A stretch of DNA of 64,000 nucleotides from Streptomyces galbus (GCF_005280195.1 NZ_SZPR01000026.1:40518-104517), one strand, 5' to 3'; shown: positions 16,474 through 25,527, numbered from the stretch's first letter. The notes: a model not told the origin generated them from the sequence alone. Numbers and translations: made by a program.

Positions 16474-17301
16474 TCACCCGGGCTGGAATACCTGGAAGAC
16501 GTCCAGGCCCGGCTGGATGACGCCGCAACTGTTCTCCGGGACCTCCTTCCAGGCGCCCGGCAGGTCGCCCAGCGGCTCGGACACCACCAGCCGGGTGTCC
16601 TCCGAGACCTGCCGGAGGAAGTCGACGTCCGGATGCAGCGCCCGCAGGGCGTCCACCTCGGCGCTGACGAAGAGCGACCGGGAGGCGCGCTCGCTCGAGT
16701 AGCGGAAGACCCACAGGCGTTCGCCGTCGGCGACCGCGACGGTCATCTGCAGGGGGTGCCGGACACCGTGACGGTGTCCGGTCTCCTCCACGAGCCCGGC
16801 CATGCGGGCCACGGCGGCGGGCGGGTCCTCGTCGAGCCCGAAGGTGAGAGCGAGGTAGAACATCAGCTCCGAGTCGGTGGACCCCTCGATCTCGGCGTAG
16901 AGGGCGGGGTCGACCGCGAGCGCCAGGTCGCGCCGCAGACGGCCGTACTCGCTGATGGCGCCGTTGTGCATCCACAGCCAGCGGTCCTTGCGGAACGGAT
17001 GGCAGTTGGTCTGCTGCACCGCCGTTCCGGTCGTGGCCCTGATGTGGGCGAAGAACATGCCGGAGCGGACGTGGTGCGCCACGTCGTGGAGGTTGCGGTC
17101 GTTCCACGCCGGGCCGGTGTCGCGCAGCACGGCGGGGGTGTCCACGTCGGGCACGTACCAGCCGATCCCGAAGCCGTCGCCGTTGGTCGTCTCCACCCCG
17201 AGCCGGGAGTGCAGGCTCTGGTCGATCAGGCTGTGCCGGGTGTCGAACAGGACCCTGCTGAGGAAGATGGGCGTACCCGAGTAGGCGATCCAGCGGCACA
17301 T
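16474..17301 (-). CDS. Class II glutamine amidotransferase (YafJ/EgtC-like)
   Basis: 275 residues starting MCRWIAYSG, so after Met removal Cys2 is the N-terminal nucleophile that splits glutamine or a gamma-glutamyl amide. The Ntn fold signatures GVETTNGDGFGIGWY (about 36-50) and MHNGAISEY (about 110) are present. It is close to YafJ and to the ergothioneine enzyme EgtC, but no egtA, B, D or E gene is adjacent, so the substrate is unknown. It follows the photolyase gene by 94 bp on the same strand and converges with the propeller gene 12 bp away, with no clear terminator between. Confidence 0.85.
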   Translation of the reverse strand: MCRWIAYSGTPIFLSRVLFDTRHSLIDQSLHSRLGVETTNGDGFGIGWYVPDVDTPAVLRDTGPAWNDRNLHDVAHHVRSGMFFAHIRATTGTAVQQTNCHPFRKDRWLWMHNGAISEYGRLRRDLALAVDPALYAEIEGSTDSELMFYLALTFGLDEDPPAAVARMAGLVEETGHRHGVRHPLQMTVAVADGERLWVFRYSSERASRSLFVSAEVDALRALHPDVDFLRQVSEDTRLVVSEPLGDLPGAWKEVPENSCGVIQPGLDVFQVFQPG

Positions 17302-17395
17302 GTCCGGGCCTCCTCCGTGGGGGGACGGACGGTGTCCGCCCGGGTCACTCCCAGGGTAAGGAGGTCCGGGGCGGCCGCGCCTGCGGGAGCCGGGG

Positions 17396-18934
17396 TCACG
17401 GGGGCCGCTCGTCCCAGCACCGGTCGGTCTCCAGCACCTCCTCCAGATCGCCGAGCCGGTCCAGTCCCTGCACCGCCCGGGAGGTGCGCCGGTTCCCGGC
17501 GAGCAGGGCGCGGTGGCGGTGGCTGAAGGCCCAGTAACCGGTGGTGAAGGGGCAGGCCCGGTCCCCGACGCGGTCGCCCGGCCGGTAGGCGCAGCCCCCG
17601 CACAGGTCGCTCATGCGGTGGATGTAGGCCCCGCCCGAGGTGTACGGCTTGGTCGTCATCAGGCCGCCGTCGGCGTACTGGGACATGCCGGTGACGTTGG
17701 GCAGCATGACCCAGTCGTAGCCGTCGACGAAGCAGCGGTGGAACCAGTCGGTGACCGCCCGCGGGTCCCAGCCGCGCTGGAGGGCGTGGCTGCCGAGCAC
17801 CATCAGGCGCGGGATGTGGTGCGTCCAGCCGGTGTCGCGCACCTGGGCGAGGACGGTGGCGAGGCAGCGGGCGGTGACCGCGTCGGCGTCCAGCTCCAGG
17901 AACCACGGGGGCAGCGGGGCGTGGTGACCGAGGGCGTTGCGCCGGCGGTAGTCGTCCCCGAAGTACCAGTAGAGCTGCCACACGTACTCGCGCCAGCCGG
18001 CGACCTGCCGGACGAACCCCTCGACGCTGTTCACCGGGGCCTTCCCGGCCCGCCAGGCCTCCTCGGCGGCGGCGACCACCTCCAGCGGGTCGAGCAGGCC
18101 CAGGTTGAGGGAGGACGACAGCAGGCTGTGGCTCATCACCGGGTCGGCGGCGAGCACGGCGTTCTCGTGCGGGCCGAAGCCGGCGAGGCGGTGGTCGATG
18201 AAGCGCCGCAGGGCGGCGAGCGCCTCGCGCCGGGTGGCGGGGAAGAGCCGGGGCCCGTCGCGGCCGACGAAGCGGACGCCGTGGTCGCGTTCGAGGCGGT
18301 CCAGGTCGGCGCGGACCTCCGCGTCGATGTCGTCCTCGCGGGGCCGGTAGGGCCGGGGCGCGCCGAGGGTGCGGGCGCCCTTCGGCGGGGGCTCGCGGTT
18401 GTCGTGGTCGTGGTTGAACCGGCCGCCGGCCGGGGTGCCGCCGTCCATGAGGAGGTCGTGGGCGCGGCGCACCCAGTGGTAGAAGTCCTCCTGCCGCAGC
18501 CGGCCGGTGTGCCCGTCCGCCCAGGCGCGGAAGGCGTCCTGCGGCATCAGGAACCCGCGCGCCGGCAGCACGCGCACCTGCTCCAGTGAGCGGACCAGGC
18601 GCAGTGCCGCCCAGGAGGTGGGGTGGTGCACGGTGACGGGAGCCCTGCCGACGGCCTCGCGCAGGCCCTCCCGGTAGGTCTCGGCACGGATGTAGCGCAC
18701 CCGGTCGCCCAGTTCGGCGGCCCGGTGCCGCATGGCGGAGAGCACCAGGTGGGCCTTGGCCCGGTGGAAGCGGCGCCGGCGCAGCACCGAGCGGGCCTCG
18801 ATCATCAGCACGGGGGTGCCGGGCGCGGGGCCGTCCTCGTCCGGGGTGAGGAAACGGGGGCCGAGCTGGTCGCCGAACAGCCAGTGCGCGGCGTCGTCGT
18901 GCGTCCTGCCGGCACCGGTGAGGTCGTTCGCCAC
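17396..18934 (-). CDS. Iron-sulfur bacterial photolyase/cryptochrome (FeS-BCP, PhrB/CryB type)
   Basis: 512 residues. The N-terminal Rossmann part begins HWLFGDQLG (about 16) and the C-terminal part holds the FAD pocket. Cys357, Cys445, Cys448 and Cys461 have exactly the spacing of the four [4Fe-4S] ligands of Agrobacterium PhrB (350/438/441/454), identifying the FeS-BCP class, which repairs (6-4) photoproducts or acts as a photosensor. The fragment MSDLCGGCAYRPGDRVG holds two of the ligands. GTG 18934 was chosen because GGAGAGGGG lies about 9 nt upstream; the longer frame has no homology. A divergent oxidoreductase gene starts 160 bp away. Confidence 0.92.
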   Translation of the reverse strand: MANDLTGAGRTHDDAAHWLFGDQLGPRFLTPDEDGPAPGTPVLMIEARSVLRRRRFHRAKAHLVLSAMRHRAAELGDRVRYIRAETYREGLREAVGRAPVTVHHPTSWAALRLVRSLEQVRVLPARGFLMPQDAFRAWADGHTGRLRQEDFYHWVRRAHDLLMDGGTPAGGRFNHDHDNREPPPKGARTLGAPRPYRPREDDIDAEVRADLDRLERDHGVRFVGRDGPRLFPATRREALAALRRFIDHRLAGFGPHENAVLAADPVMSHSLLSSSLNLGLLDPLEVVAAAEEAWRAGKAPVNSVEGFVRQVAGWREYVWQLYWYFGDDYRRRNALGHHAPLPPWFLELDADAVTARCLATVLAQVRDTGWTHHIPRLMVLGSHALQRGWDPRAVTDWFHRCFVDGYDWVMLPNVTGMSQYADGGLMTTKPYTSGGAYIHRMSDLCGGCAYRPGDRVGDRACPFTTGYWAFSHRHRALLAGNRRTSRAVQGLDRLGDLEEVLETDRCWDERPP

Positions 18935-19094
18935 GGTGACCGTCCCCTCTCCTCGCGGCTGCCGGGCGCGGTCCTGCTCGCGCGTCCGTCTGTGTCCACC
19001 GTGCGGAGCGGCACCCCGCTGCGCCGCACAGGTCGGGCCGGTCGGGTGACCCGGCCGCACGGAATGAACGGCGCGCACGATGGTTGAAGCAGGT

Positions 19095-20117
19095 ATGAAA
19101 AAGATCGGGTTCCTGTCCTTCGGGCACTGGACGCCGTCTCCGCACTCGCAGACCCGCTCCGCGGCGGACTCGCTGCTCCAGGCGATCGACTTGGCGGTCG
19201 CGGCGGAGGAGCTGGGGGCCGACGGCGCCTACTTCCGGGTCCACCACTTCGCGCGGCAGCACGCCTCCCCGTTCCCGCTGCTCGCGGCGATCGGCGCCCG
19301 CACCGACCGCATCGAGATCGGCACCGGGGTGATCGACATGCGCTACGAGAACCCCCTGTACATGGCCGAGGACGCGGGGGCCGCGGACCTGATCTCCGGC
19401 GGCCGCCTGCAGCTCGGCATCAGCAGGGGCTCCCCGGAGCAGGCGCTCGACGGCTGGCGGCACTTCGGGCACCGGCCGCCGGAGGGCGGCACCGACGCGG
19501 ACCTGGCCCGGGCCCACGCCGAGCGGCTGCTGGAGGTCCTGAAGGGCGAGGGGATCGCGGAGCCCCACCCCAGTCCCATGTTCGCCAACCCGCCGGGCCT
19601 GCTCCGCGTCGAACCGCACGCGGAGGGGCTGCGGGAGCGGATCTGGTGGGGGTCGAGCTCCGACGCCACCGCGGTGTGGGCGGCCGGACTCGGGATGAAC
19701 CTGCAGAGCTCGACGCTGAAGGACGACGAGAGCGGCGAACCGCTGCACGTCCAGCAGCGCAAGCAGATCGAGGCGTACCGGGAGGCGTGGCGGGCCGCGG
19801 GCCACACCCGGGAGCCGCGGGTGTCGGTCAGCCGCAGCATCTTCGCCCTCGTCGACGACCGGGACCGCGCCTACTTCGGGCGGGAGCGGCACTCGCAGGA
19901 CCAGATCGGCTACATCGACCCGACCACCCGCGCCGTCTTCGGCCGGTCCTACGCCGCCGAGCCCGACGTGCTCGTCGAGGAGCTGGCCCGGGACGAGGCG
20001 ATCGCCGCGGCCGACACCCTGTTGCTCACCGTGCCGAACCAGCTCGGTGTCGAGTACAACGCGCACGTGATCGACAGCATCCTGACGCACGTGGCGCCGG
20101 GGCTCGGGTGGCGCTGA
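19095..20117 (+). CDS. LLM-class flavin-dependent oxidoreductase (luciferase-like)
   Basis: 340-residue TIM-barrel protein of the bacterial luciferase superfamily. It starts KKIGFLSFGHW and shows GADGAYFRVHHFA (about 46), an IGTGVIDMRYENPLYMAEDA segment (about 76) and RLQLGISRGSP (about 105), the usual FMN/F420-binding loops. The substrate is not predictable. ATG 19095 was preferred over 19080 because homology starts there, although the AGCAGG site is weak. It is divergent from the photolyase gene and may share its promoter region. A strong terminator follows at 20124. Confidence 0.88.
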   Translation: MKKIGFLSFGHWTPSPHSQTRSAADSLLQAIDLAVAAEELGADGAYFRVHHFARQHASPFPLLAAIGARTDRIEIGTGVIDMRYENPLYMAEDAGAADLISGGRLQLGISRGSPEQALDGWRHFGHRPPEGGTDADLARAHAERLLEVLKGEGIAEPHPSPMFANPPGLLRVEPHAEGLRERIWWGSSSDATAVWAAGLGMNLQSSTLKDDESGEPLHVQQRKQIEAYREAWRAAGHTREPRVSVSRSIFALVDDRDRAYFGRERHSQDQIGYIDPTTRAVFGRSYAAEPDVLVEELARDEAIAAADTLLLTVPNQLGVEYNAHVIDSILTHVAPGLGWR

Positions 20118-20123
20118 CCGGCC

Positions 20124-20160
20124 GACGGCTGTGCCGCACGGGAGGTGCGGCACAGCCGTC
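20124..20160. terminator. Bidirectional hairpin terminator
   Basis: Perfect 16-bp arms (20124-20139, 20145-20160) with a GGGAG loop, lying between the convergent oxidoreductase (stop 20117) and arabinofuranosidase (stop 20179) genes. Confidence 0.9.
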
Positions 20161-20178
20161 CGGGGCCAGGACGGAGAG

Positions 20179-21747
20179 TCAGGCCAAGGGGGAGGTCACG
20201 GCCCAGCTCGTGTCGTCGGCCCAGGAGGTGGCGCTGTCCCAGGCGTGGGAGCCGCCGTCGGAGGCCACGTACGCGGCGTAGGTGTAGTGGCGGACGAAGT
20301 CGGCGGGGTAGTTGGCCGACCGCAGCGAGACGCCCTGGCCGTTGTGGGCGGCCTGCGGGCAGAAGGTGGCGTCCAGCCGGGCCAGCGCGGTGTCGACGGT
20401 GTCGACCCGCAGCCGGAAGTCGTAGTGGCGCAGGTACTGGCCCGGCTTGTCGGCGGACTCGAACGACACGCACGAGGCGTCGCCCAGCCCGGCGCGCACG
20501 GTCCAGGTGGCGGCGGCGCGGTCGGCGGCCGGGCTGGAGGAGGACGTCGCCGCGATGACGGCGTTGGCGTCGGCGGTGTTGTGCCGCAGGTAGTCGGCGG
20601 TGCAGCAGGGGGTCGTGGCCCGCAGGGAGACGCGGGAGCCGACGGTGGGCGCGCCCGCCACGGGGGACGTGGCGTAGCCGGCCGCGTTGATGTTGGACTG
20701 GACGGCGTTCTCGGTGGCGTCGCTCGGGAAGCCCGACGTCAGGACGCCCTCGTAGAAGGTGCCGGCCGATCCGTTGCTGTTGTCGCCGCCGATGCCGAGG
20801 ATGATGGCGCCCTCCTTCTTCATCGGGTTGTAGCCGGTGGCGTTGGGCCGCGGACCGTCGTAGGCGGTGGCCAGGCCACCCGACTGCGCGTTGCCGGAGC
20901 GGATGGCCCAGTGGTTCGGGCCGCCCTTGACGGCGGCGGTGAGGAAGCGGTGGCTGACGCTCGGATTGCCCGCGTTGTAGCCGCGGTTGACGCCGGAGAA
21001 CAGGCCGTTCTCGAGGTCGGCCATGACCCAGGGGCCGTTGCCGGAGCCGTAGCCCCAGGTCCTGCTGTTGCCGAAGTAGATGGTCTCCATGGTGCCGTTG
21101 CCGTTGTCGCGGCTGTTGGTCTCGGCGTTGCCGTAGTCGAAGCAGCAGCCGCCGTTGTAGTGGGTGCCGTCGAGGACGGCGTACATGCCTTCCGGCTGGT
21201 CGCCGGTGGCGATGCCGTTGGTGCTGTTGTCGCGGTAGCCGGTGCCGGGCGCGATGAAGACGCCGTACGCCTTGTGGCCGCCCACGGTCACGGGTGCGGC
21301 GGAGGCCTCGGCGAGGTTGTCGTAACCGCCGGCGGCGGGCCCCTGGAAGCCGCCGGGCGGTGCCTGGGTGAGGTGGTTGCCGCGGCCGGACTGGTCGTAC
21401 AGGACGGTGATCAGACAGCTCGTGCCGGCGCAGAACGCGTCCTGTGCGGCGGCGTCGGCGTAGCCGCCCGCGCCGAGCACGCCGATGTCCCGGGTGGCGC
21501 CGTCGGAGGCGCGTGTCACCTGGTACAGGCGGCTGTTGTACGCGGAGTACAGGGCGCGGGTGGTGCTGTGGGCGGCGACGCAGGGGGTGCCGCCCGCGGC
21601 GTACAGGTCGCAGGGCAGCGAGCCGGCGGCCGCGGCGCTGGTGCTCGCGGAGGTCTGGGCCGCGAACACGGCGCTGACCAGGGCCAGTGCGAGGGCGAGC
21701 AGGACGAGTGGCCTGGCCCGCCAGGTGGGGGGCGTTGTCACCGACAT
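20179..21747 (-). CDS. Secreted GH54 alpha-L-arabinofuranosidase with CBM42
   Basis: 522 residues: signal peptide (1-41), GH54 catalytic domain (about 42-375) and a C-terminal beta-trefoil CBM42 (about 380-522) with repeated YLRH/FVRHY patterns that bind arabinose side chains. Key residues align with Aspergillus kawachii AbfB by exact spacing: vicinal disulfide Cys201-Cys202 in GGCCFDYGNAE, nucleophile Glu246 in VMADLENG and acid/base Asp322 in GIGGDNSN. It removes arabinofuranosyl side chains from arabinoxylan or arabinan outside the cell. Two palindromes lie 46-93 bp upstream. The gene stands alone between convergent and MMPL genes. Confidence 0.95.
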   Translation of the reverse strand: MSVTTPPTWRARPLVLLALALALVSAVFAAQTSASTSAAAAGSLPCDLYAAGGTPCVAAHSTTRALYSAYNSRLYQVTRASDGATRDIGVLGAGGYADAAAQDAFCAGTSCLITVLYDQSGRGNHLTQAPPGGFQGPAAGGYDNLAEASAAPVTVGGHKAYGVFIAPGTGYRDNSTNGIATGDQPEGMYAVLDGTHYNGGCCFDYGNAETNSRDNGNGTMETIYFGNSRTWGYGSGNGPWVMADLENGLFSGVNRGYNAGNPSVSHRFLTAAVKGGPNHWAIRSGNAQSGGLATAYDGPRPNATGYNPMKKEGAIILGIGGDNSNGSAGTFYEGVLTSGFPSDATENAVQSNINAAGYATSPVAGAPTVGSRVSLRATTPCCTADYLRHNTADANAVIAATSSSSPAADRAAATWTVRAGLGDASCVSFESADKPGQYLRHYDFRLRVDTVDTALARLDATFCPQAAHNGQGVSLRSANYPADFVRHYTYAAYVASDGGSHAWDSATSWADDTSWAVTSPLA

Positions 21748-21792
21748 GGGCGGTCTCCTGGGGATCGGGGGGTGGAGTCCGGTCTCTGCTTA

Positions 21793-21840
21793 GTCATGCG
21801 CATGACATCCACGACCGCGTCGGTATGGTCGATATACCGA
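21793..21840 (-). promoter_or_regulatory. Two palindromes upstream of the GH54 gene
   Basis: A perfect 14-bp palindrome GTCATGCGCATGAC (21793-21806) and an inverted repeat TCGGTAT-N7-ATACCGA (21820-21826/21834-21840). Both sit in the AT-richer region before the start at 21747 and are candidate operators for an unlinked regulator. Confidence 0.5.
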
Positions 21841-21927
21841 ACACTGTTCGTGAATTCGTCGAGGACCCTAGGGACACCGTGACGGGCAGTCAATACACCG
21901 GTACGCAAAGCATGGTGCGCGGCCGGC

Positions 21928-21964
21928 GGGGGCGCACCGTCACGGGACGGAACGGAGCGCCCCC
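21928..21964 (-). terminator. Hairpin terminator after the MMPL gene
   Basis: GGGGGCGC (21928-21935) pairs with GCGCCCCC (21957-21964), with an inner CCGTC/GACGG stem. It begins 17 bp after the stop at 21982. Confidence 0.6.
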
Positions 21965-21981
21965 GCACCCCGAGACACCCC

Positions 21982-24069
21982 CTAGCTCCGCTCCTTCGCG
22001 CCCCGGGCCAGGCGGCTCGGCCACCACACCGTGCGGTCGATGTCCCGGACGAGGGCCGGCACCAGCAGCGACCGGACGACGACGGTGTCCAGCAGCACGC
22101 CGAACGCCACGATGAAGGCGATCTGCGCGAGGAACGCGAGGGGGATGACGATGAGGGCCGCGAAGGTCGCCGCCAGCACGACCCCGGCCGAGGTGATGAC
22201 CCCTCCGGTGGCGATCAGTCCGCGCAGCACGCCCTGCCGGGTGCCGTGGCGCAGCGTCTCCTCCCGCACCCGGGACATCAGGAAGATGTTGTAGTCCACG
22301 CCGAGGGCGACCAGGAAGACGAACCCGTACAGCGGGACGGAGGCGTCCGTGCCGCTGAAGCCGAAGCCGTGCGTGAAGACCAGGCTCGCGATGCCCAGCG
22401 TCGCCAGGTAGTTGAGCGCCACGGTCGCCACCAGCAGCACCGGCAGCAGCAGGGAGCGCAGCAGCAGCACCAGGATGACCAGGATGATCGCGAGGACGAC
22501 CGGGATGATGAGCGTGCGGTCGTGTTCCGCGGTGCGCTGGGTGTCGTACTGCTGGGCGGTGTAGCCGCCGACCAGGGCGCCGGCGTCGAGGGCGTCGAGC
22601 CGGTCCCGCAGCCGGCTCACGGTGTCCTTGGCCGCCTCGCTGTCCGGCGCGGCCGTGAGGGTCGCGTCGAGGCGGACCCGGCCGTCGACCACCAGCGGTG
22701 TCCGGCCCGGCGCGCCCGACGCGGTCACCGCGCGGACGTCCGCCACGCCCCGCGTGCCGGCGGCGGCGCGTGCGACCTCCGCCCGCTTCGACGCGTCGGC
22801 GATGATCACGGCCGGCTGGCCCGAGCCGCCGGGGAAGTGCTCGCCGAGGGCTTGCTGCGCGGCGACGGACGGGGCGTCGTTGATGAACAGTTCGTCCAGG
22901 GGCACGCCCTTCGACTCCAAGGTGGGGAACAAGGCGGCCGCAGCGACGAGCAGGGCCGTCGTGCCCAGCCACAGCCGTCGGGGGCCGCTGTCCACCCGGT
23001 GGGCGACCCGTCGCCAGATGCCGTGGCCGCCCGTCTCCGCGTCGGCCGACCGCGGCCTGGCCGGCCAGAAGGCGGCCCGGCCGAGCAGGGCGAGCACCGC
23101 GGGCAGGAACGTCAGCGTGGTGAGCACCGCGCACACGACGCCGATGGCACCGACCGGCCCGAGCGCCCGGTTGTTGGTCAGGTCGCTGATCAGCAGGGCC
23201 AGCAGGCCCAGGGCGACGGTCGCGGCGCTGGCGGTGATCGCGCCGAGCGACCCGCGCAGGGCGGCGAGGGCGGCGGCCGCCTTGTCGTCCCGGTGCGCCA
23301 GCTCCTCGCGGAAGCGCGCCGTCAGGAGCAAGGCGTAGTCGGTGGCCGCGCCGATCACCAGGATGGACAGGATGCCCTGGACCTGCCCGTCGACGCGTAC
23401 GACGTCGTGGTCGGCGAGGACGTAGACGAGGGCGCAGGCCACGCCGAGCGCGAAGACGGCGCTGACGATGATCAGGAACGGGAGCAGCACGCTGCGGTAG
23501 ACGAGCACCAGGATGACCAGGACGGCGGCCAGCGCCACGCCGAGGAGGATGCCGTCGATACCGGCGAAGGCGTCCCCGAGGTCGCCCTGGGTGGCGGCGG
23601 GCCCGGCGAGCTGCACCCGCGTGCCGGGGACCTCGCCCGCGGTCGCCCGCACCTGGTCGAGCACCTCGGGCAGCCGCTCCCCCAGGCCGGGACCGAGCGG
23701 GACGACGCCCTGCAGTGCCTGGCCGTCCTGCGAGCGCAGCGCGGGCGAGGGCCTGCCCTCGACACCGTCGGCGTCGGCCAGCGAGGCCAGCCGCCGGGTG
23801 GCGTCCGCCTGCTGGGCGGCGCTGACCTTCCCGCCGTCCCGTGCGGTCCACAGGACGACCGCGGGCAGGGTCTCCTCCTGGTGGAAGGCCTTCTGCTCCT
23901 CGATGACCCGGGTGGACTGGGCGTTGCGCGGCAGGAACGCCGCCTGGTCGTTGGTGGCGACCTCGCCGAGCTTGCCCGCGTAGGAGCCGAAGGCTCCGCC
24001 CAGACCGAGCCAGACGAGGACGAGGACGAGGGGGACCAGCCGGCGGGCCGGTCGGCGCAGGGCGTTCAT
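21982..24069 (-). CDS. MMPL/RND-family membrane transporter
   Basis: 695 residues with the internal duplication of this family: one N-terminal span (about 11-30), a large extracellular loop, five spans (about 170-360), then a sixth span and second loop, and a final block of five spans ending with RSLLVPALVRDIDRTVWWPS. The motif GAATDYALLLTARFREE and its second copy ALGVDYNIFLMSRVREE carry the conserved Asp-Tyr of proton-driven MMPL proteins. They export lipids, pigments or drugs. It is divergent from a MarR-type gene with a palindrome in the 121-bp gap, so drug or aromatic-acid efflux under MarR control is the likely job; the substrate is unknown. Confidence 0.9.
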   Translation of the reverse strand: MNALRRPARRLVPLVLVLVWLGLGGAFGSYAGKLGEVATNDQAAFLPRNAQSTRVIEEQKAFHQEETLPAVVLWTARDGGKVSAAQQADATRRLASLADADGVEGRPSPALRSQDGQALQGVVPLGPGLGERLPEVLDQVRATAGEVPGTRVQLAGPAATQGDLGDAFAGIDGILLGVALAAVLVILVLVYRSVLLPFLIIVSAVFALGVACALVYVLADHDVVRVDGQVQGILSILVIGAATDYALLLTARFREELAHRDDKAAAALAALRGSLGAITASAATVALGLLALLISDLTNNRALGPVGAIGVVCAVLTTLTFLPAVLALLGRAAFWPARPRSADAETGGHGIWRRVAHRVDSGPRRLWLGTTALLVAAAALFPTLESKGVPLDELFINDAPSVAAQQALGEHFPGGSGQPAVIIADASKRAEVARAAAGTRGVADVRAVTASGAPGRTPLVVDGRVRLDATLTAAPDSEAAKDTVSRLRDRLDALDAGALVGGYTAQQYDTQRTAEHDRTLIIPVVLAIILVILVLLLRSLLLPVLLVATVALNYLATLGIASLVFTHGFGFSGTDASVPLYGFVFLVALGVDYNIFLMSRVREETLRHGTRQGVLRGLIATGGVITSAGVVLAATFAALIVIPLAFLAQIAFIVAFGVLLDTVVVRSLLVPALVRDIDRTVWWPSRLARGAKERS

Positions 24070-24158
24070 GCACTTCCCAACGGGCGCGAGGACGACATCG
24101 ACGGAGGGGTGCCTCCCACGAGGCGACTCAAACGTGAAGCATCTCAGTGACGAAGTAT

Positions 24159-24171
24159 CTCAATCATTGAG
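24159..24171. promoter_or_regulatory. Candidate MarR operator
   Basis: Perfect inverted repeat CTCAAT-C-ATTGAG at 24159-24171, with an extra ATCTCA direct copy at 24141-24146, in the divergent gap between the MMPL (24069) and MarR (24191) starts. The AT-rich palindrome is typical of MarR-family sites. Confidence 0.6.
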
Positions 24172-24190
24172 TGATCGTATCCTGAGGGGT

Positions 24191-24721
24191 ATGGAACGCA
24201 GCAGCCGGGACAGCCGGACCGCACCCGCCGACGACAGCGCCGCGGACGAGGCCACCGTCCCCGACCTGCACACCTACGCCGTCCTGCTGCGCACGCTGAA
24301 CAGCGAGTTCAACCGCCATGCCCACGCGTTCGCCCAGGGTCACGACCTGCACGCCACCGACGTCCACGCCCTGGCGGCCATCCTCGACTCCACGGCCCTG
24401 GAGGGCCGCCCGATGACCCCGTCGCGGCTGGCCGAGCGCCTGAACCTCACCTCCGGCGCGGTGACCGCCTGTCTCGACCGGCTGGAGCGGGCCGGGCACA
24501 TCAGCCGGACCCGGGACAGCGCCGACCGCCGGGTCGTGCACCTGGTCTACAACCCCGGCGCCCGGGCGCTCGCCCGCCAGTACTTCAGTCCGCTGGCCCG
24601 CAGCACGGAGGCGACGATGCGGCAGTTCACGCCCGAACAGCTCGCCACGGTCGCCGACTTCCTGCGCACCCTCCACCAGGAGCTGGGCGCGGAGGCCGCA
24701 CGCGGCCGCACAGCCGGATGA
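24191..24721 (+). CDS. MarR-family transcriptional regulator
   Basis: 176 residues. A winged helix-turn-helix fills about residues 60-125: TPSRLAERLNLTSGAVTACL is the recognition helix region and RTRDSADRRVVHLV the wing. Flanking helices form the dimer interface. ATG 24191 follows GAGGGG closely; the upstream in-frame codons belong to the promoter. It should repress the divergent MMPL exporter through the palindrome at 24159 and release it with a small ligand. The long hydrophilic N-terminus (about 25 residues) is not part of the core fold. Confidence 0.9.
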   Translation: MERSSRDSRTAPADDSAADEATVPDLHTYAVLLRTLNSEFNRHAHAFAQGHDLHATDVHALAAILDSTALEGRPMTPSRLAERLNLTSGAVTACLDRLERAGHISRTRDSADRRVVHLVYNPGARALARQYFSPLARSTEATMRQFTPEQLATVADFLRTLHQELGAEAARGRTAG

Positions 24722-24784
24722 GCGGTCATGGACGCAGCGGGTAGGCGTGGGGAGACGGCGGCGGGCGGGTGTGGAGGAGGCGCA

Positions 24785-25477
24785 GTGGACTGGCGGGACT
24801 TCGCCGAGCAGATGGCGACGATGGCGCGTGATCTCCTGGCACAGGATTCGGTCGATGCCACGCTGGAGCGCATCACCCGGTCCGCGACCGAGCTGGTCGA
24901 GGGGTGTGACGCGGCCGGCGTGCTGATCCTGCACGGCGCGACCGTGGAGACCCTCGCCCCCACCCACCAGCTGGTCCTCGACAGCGACCGGCTCCAGGAA
25001 CGCCTGGAGGAGGGCCCCTGCTTCGACGCGGCGCGCAGCCGCACCGGCGAACACGTGTTCCGCATCCCGGACCTCACCGCGCACGAGCAGCGCTGGCCCG
25101 CCTACGCTCCCCCGGCGCGGGACCTGGGCGTGGGCAGCATGATGGGCTTCCTGCTGTACACCGAGGACCAGGAGCTCGGGGCGATGAACCTCTACGCCCG
25201 CCACCCGGGCGCGTTCACCCGGGACAGCGAGACGGCGGGGTGGCTGCTGGCCTCGCACGCGGCCGTGGCCCTGTCGTCCGCCCGCACCCACGCGCAGTTG
25301 GGCGAGGCCATCGCCACCCGGCACACCATCGGCGAGGCGATGGGCATCCTCATGGGCGGTCACCGGCTCTCCGAGAGCCAGGCGTTCGACGTGCTGCGCC
25401 GCTACTCGCAGGAGCGGAACATCAAGCTGCGCGAAGTGGCCCGTCGGGTCTGCGAACAGGGCGGACTGGAGCCCTGA
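24785..25477 (+). CDS. GAF-ANTAR domain RNA-binding regulator
   Basis: 230 residues. An N-terminal GAF domain (about 10-160; ERITRSATELVEGCDAAGVL, then EEGPCFDAARSR) is followed by a C-terminal ANTAR domain (about 170-228; ATRHTIGEAMGILMGGHRLS and AFDVLRRYSQE). ANTAR domains bind paired hairpins in mRNA leaders and prevent termination; the GAF domain senses a small ligand or redox state. GTG 24785 sits 4 nt after GGAGGAGG and is preferred to the ATG at 24728. No partner kinase is adjacent. A terminator follows. Confidence 0.88.
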   Translation: MDWRDFAEQMATMARDLLAQDSVDATLERITRSATELVEGCDAAGVLILHGATVETLAPTHQLVLDSDRLQERLEEGPCFDAARSRTGEHVFRIPDLTAHEQRWPAYAPPARDLGVGSMMGFLLYTEDQELGAMNLYARHPGAFTRDSETAGWLLASHAAVALSSARTHAQLGEAIATRHTIGEAMGILMGGHRLSESQAFDVLRRYSQERNIKLREVARRVCEQGGLEP

Positions 25478-25482
25478 CCGGG

Positions 25483-25527
25483 CGGCCCGAGCCGGACACG
25501 GGATGAGCGTGCACCCGGCTCGGGCCG
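25483..25527 (+). terminator. Hairpin terminator after the ANTAR gene
   Basis: Perfect 13-bp arms at 25483-25495 and 25515-25527 with a 19-nt loop, starting 6 bp after the stop. Confidence 0.75.

Noticed and set aside
16474..17301. Naming the amidotransferase EgtC
   Set aside because: No other ergothioneine gene is adjacent and the N-terminus fits YafJ equally well.
17226..20153. 975-codon minus-strand frame
   Set aside because: Overlaps the amidotransferase, photolyase and oxidoreductase genes and has shadow-like composition without any domain.
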